7,037 nucleotides of DNA from the NCBI GenBank assembly GCA_946620035.1, contig CAMOMX010000105.1, forward strand, positions 1-7,037, in the 5' to 3' direction. The notes beneath the pieces are model-generated. The model was not told the origin of the DNA, did not search any database, and saw only the letters and a list, made by a program, of their open reading frames with translations. Of the stretch, positions 1 through 5,494 are shown piece after piece. A program made the position numbers and the translations under genes. The stretch is from CAG-791 sp003447895 (lineage in GTDB: Bacteria; Bacillota; Clostridia; Lachnospirales; Lachnospiraceae). Each line of letters begins with the position of its first letter. Position 1 is the stretch's first letter.

Positions 1-7
1 GTTTTGG

Positions 8-37
8 TTGACATCTATATTATAATGAAAATAGTTT
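8..37 (+). promoter_or_regulatory. candidate promoter of the wall-associated GDPD-like gene
   Basis: A perfect TTGACA lies at 8-13 and a perfect TATAAT at 21-26, but only 7 bp separate them, so they cannot serve the same promoter. Either TTGACA pairs with the weak TAGTTT at 32-37 (18-bp spacing), or TATAAT is the true -10 and its -35 falls at the left edge of the window. Both place the transcript start roughly 30-45 bases before the ATG at 78. The AT-rich composition here contrasts with the GC-rich gene and supports a promoter region. Which pairing is used is not decided by the sequence. Confidence 0.4.
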
Positions 38-77
38 AGTTTTCATCGGGAAAGGCATTATCTATTGGTAATACATT

Positions 78-2189
78 ATGTGGAAGCATCTTTTCGTTAA
101 ATATCTGGTCATTTCGCTGTCCTCATCTATATGGGCGTTTTCTTTATCAATGCCGATATCCATCCGTTCCTTCGCCGCCCAGGTTCCCTATGCCGATTCC
201 GGCTCCGAAGCCTCAGCCGCCGGGGTCGCCACTCCGGGCGAGGCCGCCGGCAAAAAGGCCGGCTCCGAAGAAGCGGCAGTCAATCCCGCTCCCGTTCAGC
301 TCGGCAAGAGTTCCAACCTCCGCTGGACAGGCACGGGCGTCCTGCACTGGGACGCTGTGAAGAATACCGACAAATACAGGGTCACCGTCTGTGTCATGAG
401 CGGCGGCGGCAAATACAGAAAATCCACAATCGTACAGGGGAAGCTTACCTGCCGCCTCGAAGAGACCATTGTCGCTCTGATCCGCAAATACCTGGCCACG
501 GCGAATGGCGCCTCCTATACGGTATATGCTGCCGTGCAGGCTTTGACGACGGACTCGCAGCATTATACAGACGGTGAGATCGTCCGCTCGCCGGTCTTTC
601 GCTATATGAAGTCCACCTATAAGGATTCCGTCAGCAGGAACGGCTGGTATATCATGGACGACGGCTGGTATTTCTATTCCGCCGGGAAGAAGCAGACCGG
701 GTGGATCACCTTTTTGGGAAAGCGGTACTATCTGGATCCGAACGGCCGAATGGCGGCCAATCGGTGGGTCGGAAACCGCTATCTCAAGTCCGGCGGCGAG
801 ATGGCCCGAAATGAGTATGTAGACGGATACAAATACTACGTGGATGGCAAAGGTCTCCGCGTTGACGGGGCGGCGCTCAACACCAAAAGGTGGGTAAAGA
901 CTGCCAAGGGGTGGCGCTATAAGAGAGTAAACGGTCAATATGCCAGGAACCGATGGCTTGAGATCAACCGGGCCAGGTACTATTTTGACAGCGAGGGGTA
1001 TCTTAAGACGGGATGGCTCACGCTGAAAGGGAAAAAATACTTTCTGACCGACAGGGGCACCATTACTTCCGGGCTCGGAATTCCGAAGACGGGATGGGCC
1101 AAACTCGGCAAAAACTACTTCTGGTTCGACGACAACGGCGTATTGGCCCAAAACGAGTGGGTTGACAGGAAACAGTATTACGTAAATTCAGCCGGGCGAA
1201 GGGCTGGCTGGATCACTTATGACGGCCTCAAGAACGTTTCGACCACGAACCGCCTCGGGCAGTATGTGTACAGCAAAAATGCCGCGCCGGAGCAGAGCAT
1301 CGCGGGGTACGATAAAGCGTATAAGAGCGGAAACCGCATCATGGTCATTGACCTTCGTTTTACCAAAGACGGGGTCCCCGTCTGTTTCCATGATGACGAG
1401 GTCAACTACGCGCGGTGGCCGGACGGCTCTGTTCCCTCCACGTATCCGGTCATTTCCAAGCTGACCTATGAGGAGCTGAACCGATATGATTACGGCATCA
1501 AGTGGGGACAGCAGTATAAAGGCACGAAGGCGATGACTCTGGCGGCGATGGCCGAGTGGATCCGGAATCACCCCGATACAGAGATGTACGTGGAAGTAAA
1601 GACCGCGACACTGAGCGACGCGCAGATCCAAAAGGCGGTCTCGATCATGAACAAGTACGACATCCTTGACAGGACCTCCGTACTTGTTCCCACGTCAAAA
1701 TCCAGAAGCGCCGACACCAGAGCCGCACGCCTGCACAAAGCTGCGCCCACTCTCAGGATCGGTATTTTCAAATACGGCGTCTCAAGCGCTCTGTATTCTC
1801 AGCTAAAGAGTGCCAAGGGCCCTTTGAACAATGTTTTCTACTGGTGCTGGTACAAGACGAAAGTGGATTCCGCTGTTGTGAAGAAACTGCGCAGCATGGA
1901 TGTTCAGTACGAGAGCGGAACGCTCGATCGGTTTGAGGACATCATTTCCTACTACGCCCGCGGCTCTGCCTACTCCTATGTCAGCTCGATCGAGACCGAC
2001 GGCGCGGTATTCCTAAGCTCGCTGAAAAAAGCCACCCTTCACAACAAGGCGAAGTGGGTGAACGCTGACGGCGGCCGCAAATACCTTCAGATCGACGGCA
2101 CCTATGCCCAAAACAAGTGGCTTGAGATTGATGGCCGGAACTATTATTTCGATCAGAACGGATTCATGCAGCCCGGGGCGCCAAAATAG
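78..2189 (+). CDS. secreted cell-wall-binding protein with a GDPD-like domain between choline-binding-type repeats
   Basis: This 703-residue protein starts with a basic N-terminus and a hydrophobic segment, a likely signal peptide ending near residue 34 (SFAA). Residues 35-70 are an Ala/Gly/Ser/Glu-rich linker. Residues 72-178 look FN3-like (LRWTGTG, HWDAV..TDKYRV). About nine aromatic-Gly wall-binding repeats (CW_binding/choline-binding type) fill 187-381. Residues 390-650 resemble glycerophosphodiester phosphodiesterase: APEQS (403-407) for APENT, D425, TKDG (429-432), HDD (438-440), VEVK (505-508) and IETDG (638-642). Two more repeats close the protein. The family hydrolyses glycerophosphodiesters to glycerol-3-phosphate and an alcohol, and extracellular members can attack teichoic acid or phospholipid head groups. 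Here the canonical HR pair is absent (YVYSK at 396-400) and the first metal Glu is V423, so activity is doubtful. ATG 78 is the first usable start after an in-frame stop at 69. It has no good Shine-Dalgarno; the nearest purine run, GGGAAAGG, is about 22 nt upstream. A GC hairpin after the stop (2197-2202 with 2214-2219) lacks a U-run. Confidence 0.85.
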   Translation: MWKHLFVKYLVISLSSSIWAFSLSMPISIRSFAAQVPYADSGSEASAAGVATPGEAAGKKAGSEEAAVNPAPVQLGKSSNLRWTGTGVLHWDAVKNTDKYRVTVCVMSGGGKYRKSTIVQGKLTCRLEETIVALIRKYLATANGASYTVYAAVQALTTDSQHYTDGEIVRSPVFRYMKSTYKDSVSRNGWYIMDDGWYFYSAGKKQTGWITFLGKRYYLDPNGRMAANRWVGNRYLKSGGEMARNEYVDGYKYYVDGKGLRVDGAALNTKRWVKTAKGWRYKRVNGQYARNRWLEINRARYYFDSEGYLKTGWLTLKGKKYFLTDRGTITSGLGIPKTGWAKLGKNYFWFDDNGVLAQNEWVDRKQYYVNSAGRRAGWITYDGLKNVSTTNRLGQYVYSKNAAPEQSIAGYDKAYKSGNRIMVIDLRFTKDGVPVCFHDDEVNYARWPDGSVPSTYPVISKLTYEELNRYDYGIKWGQQYKGTKAMTLAAMAEWIRNHPDTEMYVEVKTATLSDAQIQKAVSIMNKYDILDRTSVLVPTSKSRSADTRAARLHKAAPTLRIGIFKYGVSSALYSQLKSAKGPLNNVFYWCWYKTKVDSAVVKKLRSMDVQYESGTLDRFEDIISYYARGSAYSYVSSIETDGAVFLSSLKKATLHNKAKWVNADGGRKYLQIDGTYAQNKWLEIDGRNYYFDQNGFMQPGAPK
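636..1220 (+). repeat. N-terminal array of wall-binding repeats (coding)
   Basis: Residues 187-381 contain about nine imperfect units of roughly 17-25 residues, each built on an aromatic pair and a Gly/Asp turn. Examples are GWYFYSAGKKQT, GWITFLGKRYYLDPNG, WLEINRARYYFDSEG, GWLTLKGKKYF and GWAKLGKNYFWFDDNG. This is the pattern of choline-binding-type cell-wall repeats, which form a beta-hairpin solenoid that holds proteins on teichoic acids or other wall polymers. Unit lengths vary and the DNA copies are diverged, so this is an old array rather than a recent expansion. Confidence 0.8.
2049..2168 (+). repeat. C-terminal pair of wall-binding repeats (coding)
   Basis: Residues 658-697 hold two further units (WVNADGGRKYLQIDGTYAQ, then WLEIDGRNYYFDQNGFMQPG). 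The second closely resembles the unit at residues 293-311 (WLEINRARYYFDSEGYLKT), as if copied from the N-terminal array. The GDPD-like domain is therefore flanked by wall-binding repeats on both sides. Confidence 0.75.
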
Positions 2190-2566
2190 AGTCCCGGGCG
2201 GGTTCCCCCCCCTCCCGCCGCCCATGGTAAAAAAAAGGAGTCCCGGCCGGACTCCCCATCTTCACGATCTTTTGCCCCAATAAAAGAAGAGGCCTCATCG
2301 GCCTCCTTGCTCTCTTTGCACACTATCAAATCTTCCATCCTCACCTCGTAGAGGCTGCTGAGCGCTATCAGGTTGTCAGTGGACGGAATGGACTCTCCGC
2401 GCTCCCACTTGTACACCGCCTGGACAGAAATCCCACCCAGGTACTCACTGACCTCGCTGACCTTGTAGCCTCTAAGGAGGCGGATGGATTTCAGCCTCTT
2501 TCCGGTCTCAATCAGCAGGATTACGGGATACACAAATCTCACCTTCATGTTCTTCTGCATCGACAT
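2153..2566 (-). CDS. small XRE-type helix-turn-helix transcriptional regulator, 3' end suspect
   Basis: Residues 20-83 form a Cro/C1-type HTH: TGKRLKSIRLLRGYKVSEVS, then the recognition region SVQAVYKWERGES and PSTDNLIALSSLYEVRMEDLIV. Short proteins with 'YPVI...TG..IK.LR', 'Q.VYKW..G.S.PS.DNL' and 'M.DLIV' are common in clostridia and are presumed DNA-binding regulators with unknown targets. ATG 2566 is chosen because AGGGGG (2579-2574) sits 7 nt upstream. The frame continues for 137 codons, but an intrinsic terminator lies at codons 105-113. The tail after it (PWAAGGGG..., ending CMNPF) is low in complexity and antisense to the end of the GDPD-like gene, so it is probably not natural protein. 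The true C-terminus may have been lost to a frameshift: the frame one base earlier has TGA codons just upstream of the terminator. The HTH assignment is firm and the end is not. Confidence 0.75.
   Translation of the reverse strand: MSMQKNMKVRFVYPVILLIETGKRLKSIRLLRGYKVSEVSEYLGGISVQAVYKWERGESIPSTDNLIALSSLYEVRMEDLIVCKESKEADEASSFIGAKDREDGESGRDSFFLPWAAGGGGTRPGLYFGAPGCMNPF
2229..2255 (-). terminator. intrinsic terminator of the HTH gene, lying inside its reading frame
   Basis: On the minus strand a 7-bp GC-rich stem (GGAGTCC with GGACTCC, 2237-2243 with 2249-2255) and a 5-nt loop are followed directly by eight T residues (plus-strand A-run 2229-2236). This is a classical rho-independent terminator for leftward transcription. 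On the plus strand the stem has no immediate T-run, so it should act mainly in one direction. It falls at codons 105-113 of the HTH reading frame, about 74 bp before that frame's stop. Confidence 0.75.
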
Positions 2567-2573
2567 CTTTATT

Positions 2574-2579
2574 CCCCCT
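2574..2579 (-). promoter_or_regulatory. ribosome binding site of the HTH gene
   Basis: AGGGGG on the minus strand, 7 nt before ATG 2566. It selects this ATG over the nearby in-frame ATGs at 2560 and 2548. Confidence 0.6.
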
Positions 2580-2611
2580 ATTCTTAGGCTGGCTTTTTCA
2601 ACGTGCGAACT

Positions 2612-2628
2612 TGTATGCAGGGCATACA
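2612..2628. promoter_or_regulatory. perfect inverted repeat in the HTH leader, candidate operator
   Basis: TGTATGC-agg-GCATACA is a perfect 7-bp inverted repeat with a 3-bp spacer, 46-62 bp upstream of the HTH start. It lies downstream of the predicted transcript start, where a bound repressor could block elongation. Size and symmetry suit a dimeric XRE-family protein, so autoregulation is a reasonable inference. It could also form a small RNA hairpin, but without a T-run it is not a terminator. Confidence 0.4.
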
Positions 2629-2691
2629 GAAAATATCATCGGCCCTCTCTCTTACCGATGTGTGAGAATGAACGGGTTCCTTGTTTGTATG

Positions 2692-2707
2692 GCTATTATA
2701 GTATAGC
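2692..2707. promoter_or_regulatory. short inverted repeat over the HTH gene's -10 box
   Basis: GCTAT-tatagt-ATAGC, 5-bp arms with a 6-bp spacer, covers the minus-strand TATAAT. AT-rich palindromes of this size can arise by chance around a -10 element, so an operator role is only tentative. Confidence 0.2.
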
Positions 2708-2723
2708 GGGATGCACTTGTCGA
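2695..2723 (-). promoter_or_regulatory. promoter of the HTH gene
   Basis: On the minus strand TCGACA (2723-2718, five of six matches to TTGACA) is followed after exactly 17 bp by a perfect TATAAT (2700-2695). The transcript would start near 2688 and carry a leader of about 120 nt containing the 2612-2628 palindrome. Confidence 0.55.
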
Positions 2724-2732
2724 TGAATCTGC

Positions 2733-2750
2733 AGTTTAAAATGTTAAACT
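2733..2750. promoter_or_regulatory. inverted repeat upstream of the HTH promoter
   Basis: AGTTTAA-aatg-TTAAACT is a perfect 7-bp inverted repeat centred about 54 bp upstream of the predicted HTH transcript start, just past the stop of the zinc-ribbon gene. It has no T-run and its stem is AT-rich, so it is a poor terminator. It could be a regulator site or a weak 3' hairpin of the zinc-ribbon transcript. Confidence 0.3.
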
Positions 2751-2763
2751 TGTCGTTAACAAA

Positions 2764-3645
2764 TCAAAACACACCGATCATTAAATTCATCAGGTCCTTG
2801 AAATACGGCGTCAGCTCCCGGCTTCCGTGATAGTTTCTCTGCCTGCGGCCTCTCAGCTTTAGTCGGAGCTCCCAGCGCGGCCCGTCCGGCAGAAAGCTGT
2901 CGTACCCCTTATTCCAGTCGGCCAGATAGAACCGCCTGTACAAAGTGTGCAGAATCCTGTCCCACTCTTCGCCTGTGATCTGCCGGCTTCCGACCGCCTC
3001 GCCGGGCTCCCCTTCGCTCACCTTTACAAGCGCGCCCTCTGCGTTTTTCCGAATCAGGATTTTGGTACATCCGCCAAAAATCTCCCGCATCACAAATTCG
3101 ATTGAGACAACCGCGTCCCGGTAGTCCTCCGGGCTGTCGGTCTCCGCCCCGCTTTCCCGGACGATTTTTCCCGGACCATTTGCCCGACCGCTGTTTTTGG
3201 GCGCAATGAGCGGCCTTCCCCCGAACGTTTTCCCGCAGTCGCCGCATTTTCTGGAAATTTCCTGCTGCGCCGCTTCTTTCGGCATGATCCTGGGCGTGTT
3301 GGTGCCGCCGCAGCGAGGGCATTTCACGTCGGCTGTTCCGTTATAGACCGCGAATTCACGTTCGTAAACAGATGCTTCCGATCCTGAACTCGAATCTTCC
3401 CCCACAGGACGGGATTCCCGCTTTGAACCCGGGTTCGCTCCCACACGGCGGTCAAGGATGATCCCGCAGGCGTTCGCGTCCGCTTCCAGTTCGCGCAGAA
3501 GCTTCCCGATCTCTTCGTCCGACAGCGCCGCCTCCCCGCCGCTCACGGTTTCCATCAGCCTCCCGATCGTCGTGACCGATCCGTTTGTAAACTCCCGCAG
3601 CTCGTCGAGCATGCGGTCTTCCCAATCCTGCCATCTCTGTCTCAT
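2764..3645 (-). CDS. hypothetical protein with a central four-cysteine zinc ribbon
   Basis: I do not recognise a named family for this 293-residue protein. The first 60 residues are charged and probably helical. Residues 65-95 are a polar Ser/Gly/Glu linker. CPRC (109-112) and CGDC (134-137) form a zinc-ribbon pair (CPRCGG...KCGDCGKTF), a fold common in DNA- or RNA-binding and adaptor proteins. After a second polar linker (150-172), residues 175-293 look like a folded alpha/beta domain (VSIEFVMREIFGG, WDRILHTLYRRFYLADWNKGY, GPRWELRLKLRGR, ending PYFKDLMNLMIGVF). There is no signal peptide or membrane segment, so it is cytosolic. ATG 3645 is preferred to GTG 3648 because AAAGGA is 7 nt from the ATG and only 4 nt from the GTG. 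It is divergent from the symporter-fusion gene and followed by the HTH gene in the same direction, though that gene has its own promoter. Confidence 0.7.
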   Translation of the reverse strand: MRQRWQDWEDRMLDELREFTNGSVTTIGRLMETVSGGEAALSDEEIGKLLRELEADANACGIILDRRVGANPGSKRESRPVGEDSSSGSEASVYEREFAVYNGTADVKCPRCGGTNTPRIMPKEAAQQEISRKCGDCGKTFGGRPLIAPKNSGRANGPGKIVRESGAETDSPEDYRDAVVSIEFVMREIFGGCTKILIRKNAEGALVKVSEGEPGEAVGSRQITGEEWDRILHTLYRRFYLADWNKGYDSFLPDGPRWELRLKLRGRRQRNYHGSRELTPYFKDLMNLMIGVF

Positions 3646-3652
3646 CACATAA

Positions 3653-3658
3653 TCCTTT
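3653..3658 (-). promoter_or_regulatory. ribosome binding site of the zinc-ribbon gene
   Basis: AAAGGA on the minus strand, 7 nt before ATG 3645. Another ATG at 3650 is in a frame that stops at once (ATGTGA), which leaves 3645 as the best start. Confidence 0.5.
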
Positions 3659-3680
3659 CTCCCTCAGAAGCTTATTTGTC

Positions 3681-3689
3681 TGTTATACT
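3681..3689 (+). promoter_or_regulatory. extended -10 promoter of the symporter-fusion gene
   Basis: TGTTATACT fits the extended -10 pattern TGnTATAnT, with no clear -35 at 16-18 bp, as extended -10 promoters allow. The start would be near 3696. AAAGGA at 3705-3710 is a suitable ribosome binding site 9 nt before ATG 3720. Confidence 0.5.
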
Positions 3690-3695
3690 AAATCT

Positions 3696-3701
3696 ATTAT
3701 A
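3696..3701 (-). promoter_or_regulatory. candidate -10 box of the zinc-ribbon gene
   Basis: A perfect TATAAT on the minus strand, about 50 bp before the zinc-ribbon start. No good -35 is seen at 16-18 bp, since that position runs into the first codons of the divergent gene. The two divergent promoters nearly overlap, so transcription in one direction may interfere with the other. Confidence 0.35.
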
Positions 3702-3719
3702 GCGAAAGGATCTCGCCAA

Positions 3720-5336
3720 ATGTTAGGAAGAAGAAGAAAAGTCGAGCAGTTTGAGACTGTTTATAAGCTTGAGCCCGCCTCCGTTGACCTGGCGGCCGAT
3801 CAGATTGTTGACTTTCTGACCGGCATTAAGCTGAAGAAAGACACCATCCTCCGCGTCCGGCTCTCTGTCGAGGAGGCCCTTTTGCGCTGGGTGGAGCATT
3901 TTACGGAGAGCAAGACCTTCCGGCTCGAGATGGGCCTTCACTGGAACAGGCCCTATGTCGTTCTCAAGCTCTGGGGCAGTGAATATGATCCGCTCACGGA
4001 ATCGGAAAGCGACCTGGGCCTTTGGGCAGACGAGCTTCTGGGGGCAATCGGCCTGATCCCGGTCTTTCGGTATGTCAGCGGATGCAATATTTTGCAGATT
4101 CCGCTCAAGCGCCCCCACGGCAATCCCGGCGTCGTCCTGCTTCTTAGCACCCTTGCCGGCGCCGTGATCGGCGTCGCCACAGACTGGGTCCTTTCCGATG
4201 AGATCCAGATGCTCTTTACGAGCACGGTCCTGACTCCGCTGCAGAACGCGTTTATCCGCGTGCTGAACGCCGTGTCCGCGCCGGTCCTGTTTCTGTCCAT
4301 CCTGACGACGGTGTGCGGGGTCGGCAGCATCTCCATCACCGGCAAAGGCGGAAGGCGCATCATCAAGCGGTTCCTCTTGTACAGCACTGTCTTTACTGTC
4401 CTTGCGATGTTCCTGTGCCGCCGGCTGTTCGATCTGCCGATCGGGAACGTCTCGCTCTCCCGGCGCGAAGTCTCCGGCGTCCTGGATTTCTTTCTGGACG
4501 TCTTCCCGGGCGACATCCTCTCGCCCTTTATCCAGGGCGATTTCACGCAGATTATCGTCGTCGGGCTGGTCATCGGAAACGCCCTTCTGATCGCCGGCGC
4601 CAAAGTACAGAACCTTGTGACGCTCGTCGAAGAGGCCAACACCGTCGGCCTCGAGGTCGCGGAGTGGATCTCGGAGATTTCCCCCGGCTTCGTCGCTCTT
4701 TTGATCGTTCTCGGCATTCATGAGAGCACGATCCATATGCTGTGGGGCATCTGGAAGCCGTGCCTTCTCATTTTGGTCTTCTCCCTGACGGCCCTGTTTC
4801 TGAAAATGCTGCACGTGAGCCTTCGCTACAAAGTGCCGATTCCCGTCCTCTGTCAAAAAATGAAGGAGTCCTTTCTTCTTTCTCTCTCCACCTTCTCGGT
4901 CGAGACCTCCTACAGCGCCAACCAGAAGTGCTGCGAGAAGAAGCTGGGCATCAGCAGGCAGCTCACCTCTTACGGGCTGCCCATCGGCCTCATCTGCTTC
5001 ATGCCGGTGAGCACGATCGCCTCCGTGATCCTCACCATGTATGCGGCGGAGTGCTATCAGGTGACGGTCTCCGGCGTCTGGATGATCATGGCGCTCTTTC
5101 TTGCCGTCACTCTGGCTGCGGCAGGGCCGCCGACGGCAGGCATCGGGATTTTGACCTATACGGTGATGTTCTCCAAGCTGCACATCCCCGCGCAGGCGCT
5201 GACGATCGCGCTTGCGGCCGATATTTTGATGGGATTTGTTTCCTATCCCGTCAACCAGGCCATGCTGCAGATGGAGCTGGTCCTTGAAGCCGACCGGCAG
5301 AAGCTCCTGAACCGGCAGCAGCTGACTTCCCAATGA
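3720..5336 (+). CDS. SDF-family cation symporter with an N-terminal RsbW-like domain
   Basis: This 538-residue protein has two parts. Residues 10-131 resemble the ATPase fold of RsbW/SpoIIAB anti-sigma kinases: RLSVEEALLRWVEHF at the N-box, a strand pair to LKLWGSEYDPL, then LGLWADELLGAIGLIPVFRY and GCNILQIPLK. The N-box Asn and the DxGxG motif are missing, so ATP binding is doubtful. Residues 136-525 are a dicarboxylate/amino acid:cation symporter (SDF, DAACS) membrane domain with about eight helices plus re-entrant loops. It is recognised by SAPVLFLSILTTVCGVG, the hairpin region near 385-410, LPIG (420-423), AAAGPPTAGIGILT (466-479) and AADILMGFVSYPVNQ (499-513). The serine-rich HP1 motif, NMDGT, and the substrate-binding Asp/Arg of helix 8 are replaced, so the substrate cannot be called from glutamate-transporter rules. 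ATG 3720 follows AAAGGA by 9 nt. The fusion is in one unbroken frame. Family placement is secure; substrate and role of the N-terminal domain are inference. Confidence 0.85.
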   Translation: MLGRRRKVEQFETVYKLEPASVDLAADQIVDFLTGIKLKKDTILRVRLSVEEALLRWVEHFTESKTFRLEMGLHWNRPYVVLKLWGSEYDPLTESESDLGLWADELLGAIGLIPVFRYVSGCNILQIPLKRPHGNPGVVLLLSTLAGAVIGVATDWVLSDEIQMLFTSTVLTPLQNAFIRVLNAVSAPVLFLSILTTVCGVGSISITGKGGRRIIKRFLLYSTVFTVLAMFLCRRLFDLPIGNVSLSRREVSGVLDFFLDVFPGDILSPFIQGDFTQIIVVGLVIGNALLIAGAKVQNLVTLVEEANTVGLEVAEWISEISPGFVALLIVLGIHESTIHMLWGIWKPCLLILVFSLTALFLKMLHVSLRYKVPIPVLCQKMKESFLLSLSTFSVETSYSANQKCCEKKLGISRQLTSYGLPIGLICFMPVSTIASVILTMYAAECYQVTVSGVWMIMALFLAVTLAAAGPPTAGIGILTYTVMFSKLHIPAQALTIALAADILMGFVSYPVNQAMLQMELVLEADRQKLLNRQQLTSQ

Positions 5337-5376
5337 AGGAGGACAAAAAAACATCCCATTTTTCCCACAATAACTG

Positions 5377-5382
5377 TATACT
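5377..5382 (+). promoter_or_regulatory. weak candidate -10 box before the acetyltransferase gene
   Basis: TATACT in the only AT-rich part of the 158-bp gap. No -35 match is seen at 16-18 bp. If used, transcription would start just before the hairpin-forming leader at 5400-5461. Read-through from the symporter gene is the alternative, since I see no terminator after it. Confidence 0.25.
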
Positions 5383-5399
5383 GGAAAACGTGAAATTTC

Positions 5400-5461
5400 G
5401 CTCCCGGACGGCGCACAAGGCACACGCACCGCGCCGGCTGCCGAGGCTTCCGCGCGGGAGC
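5400..5461 (+). promoter_or_regulatory. hairpin-forming leader of the acetyltransferase gene
   Basis: A 7-bp outer stem, GCTCCCG (5400-5406) with CGGGAGC (5455-5461), encloses a 6-bp inner stem, CGGCGC (5409-5414) with GCGCCG (5431-5436). No T-run follows, so this is not an intrinsic terminator. It ends 22 nt before the ribosome binding site and could influence translation or RNA stability. I do not recognise it as a known riboswitch. Confidence 0.3.
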
Positions 5462-5483
5462 TGCAACCAAATCCATACACAAC

Positions 5484-5489
5484 AGGAGG
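5484..5489 (+). promoter_or_regulatory. ribosome binding site of the acetyltransferase gene
   Basis: AGGAGG, 5 nt before ATG 5495. It fixes the start there rather than at the in-frame ATG 5333, which overlaps the symporter stop codon. Confidence 0.8.
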
Positions 5490-5494
5490 TCCCA

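Noticed and set aside
213..1151. 312-codon minus-strand frame opposite the wall-binding repeats
   Set aside because: No recognisable domain and no credible ribosome binding site. The plus-strand frame encodes a coherent signal peptide, FN3-like domain and repeats.
2197..2219. GC hairpin after the GDPD-like gene (GGCGGG with CCCGCC) as its terminator
   Set aside because: The loop is 11 nt, several pairing registers compete, and no T-run follows on the plus strand, so it is not a convincing intrinsic terminator.
2484..2726. 80-codon plus-strand frame across the HTH promoter region
   Set aside because: It overlaps the HTH coding start and its promoter, has no clear ribosome binding site, and its Cys-rich ending comes from promoter and palindrome sequence.
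5333..5494. Upstream in-frame start for the acetyltransferase, with ATG overlapping the symporter stop (ATGA)
   Set aside because: The 54 added residues do not resemble the family, and a perfect AGGAGG stands 5 nt before ATG 5495. The ATGA overlap and the AAGGAGG just after it are probably coincidental.
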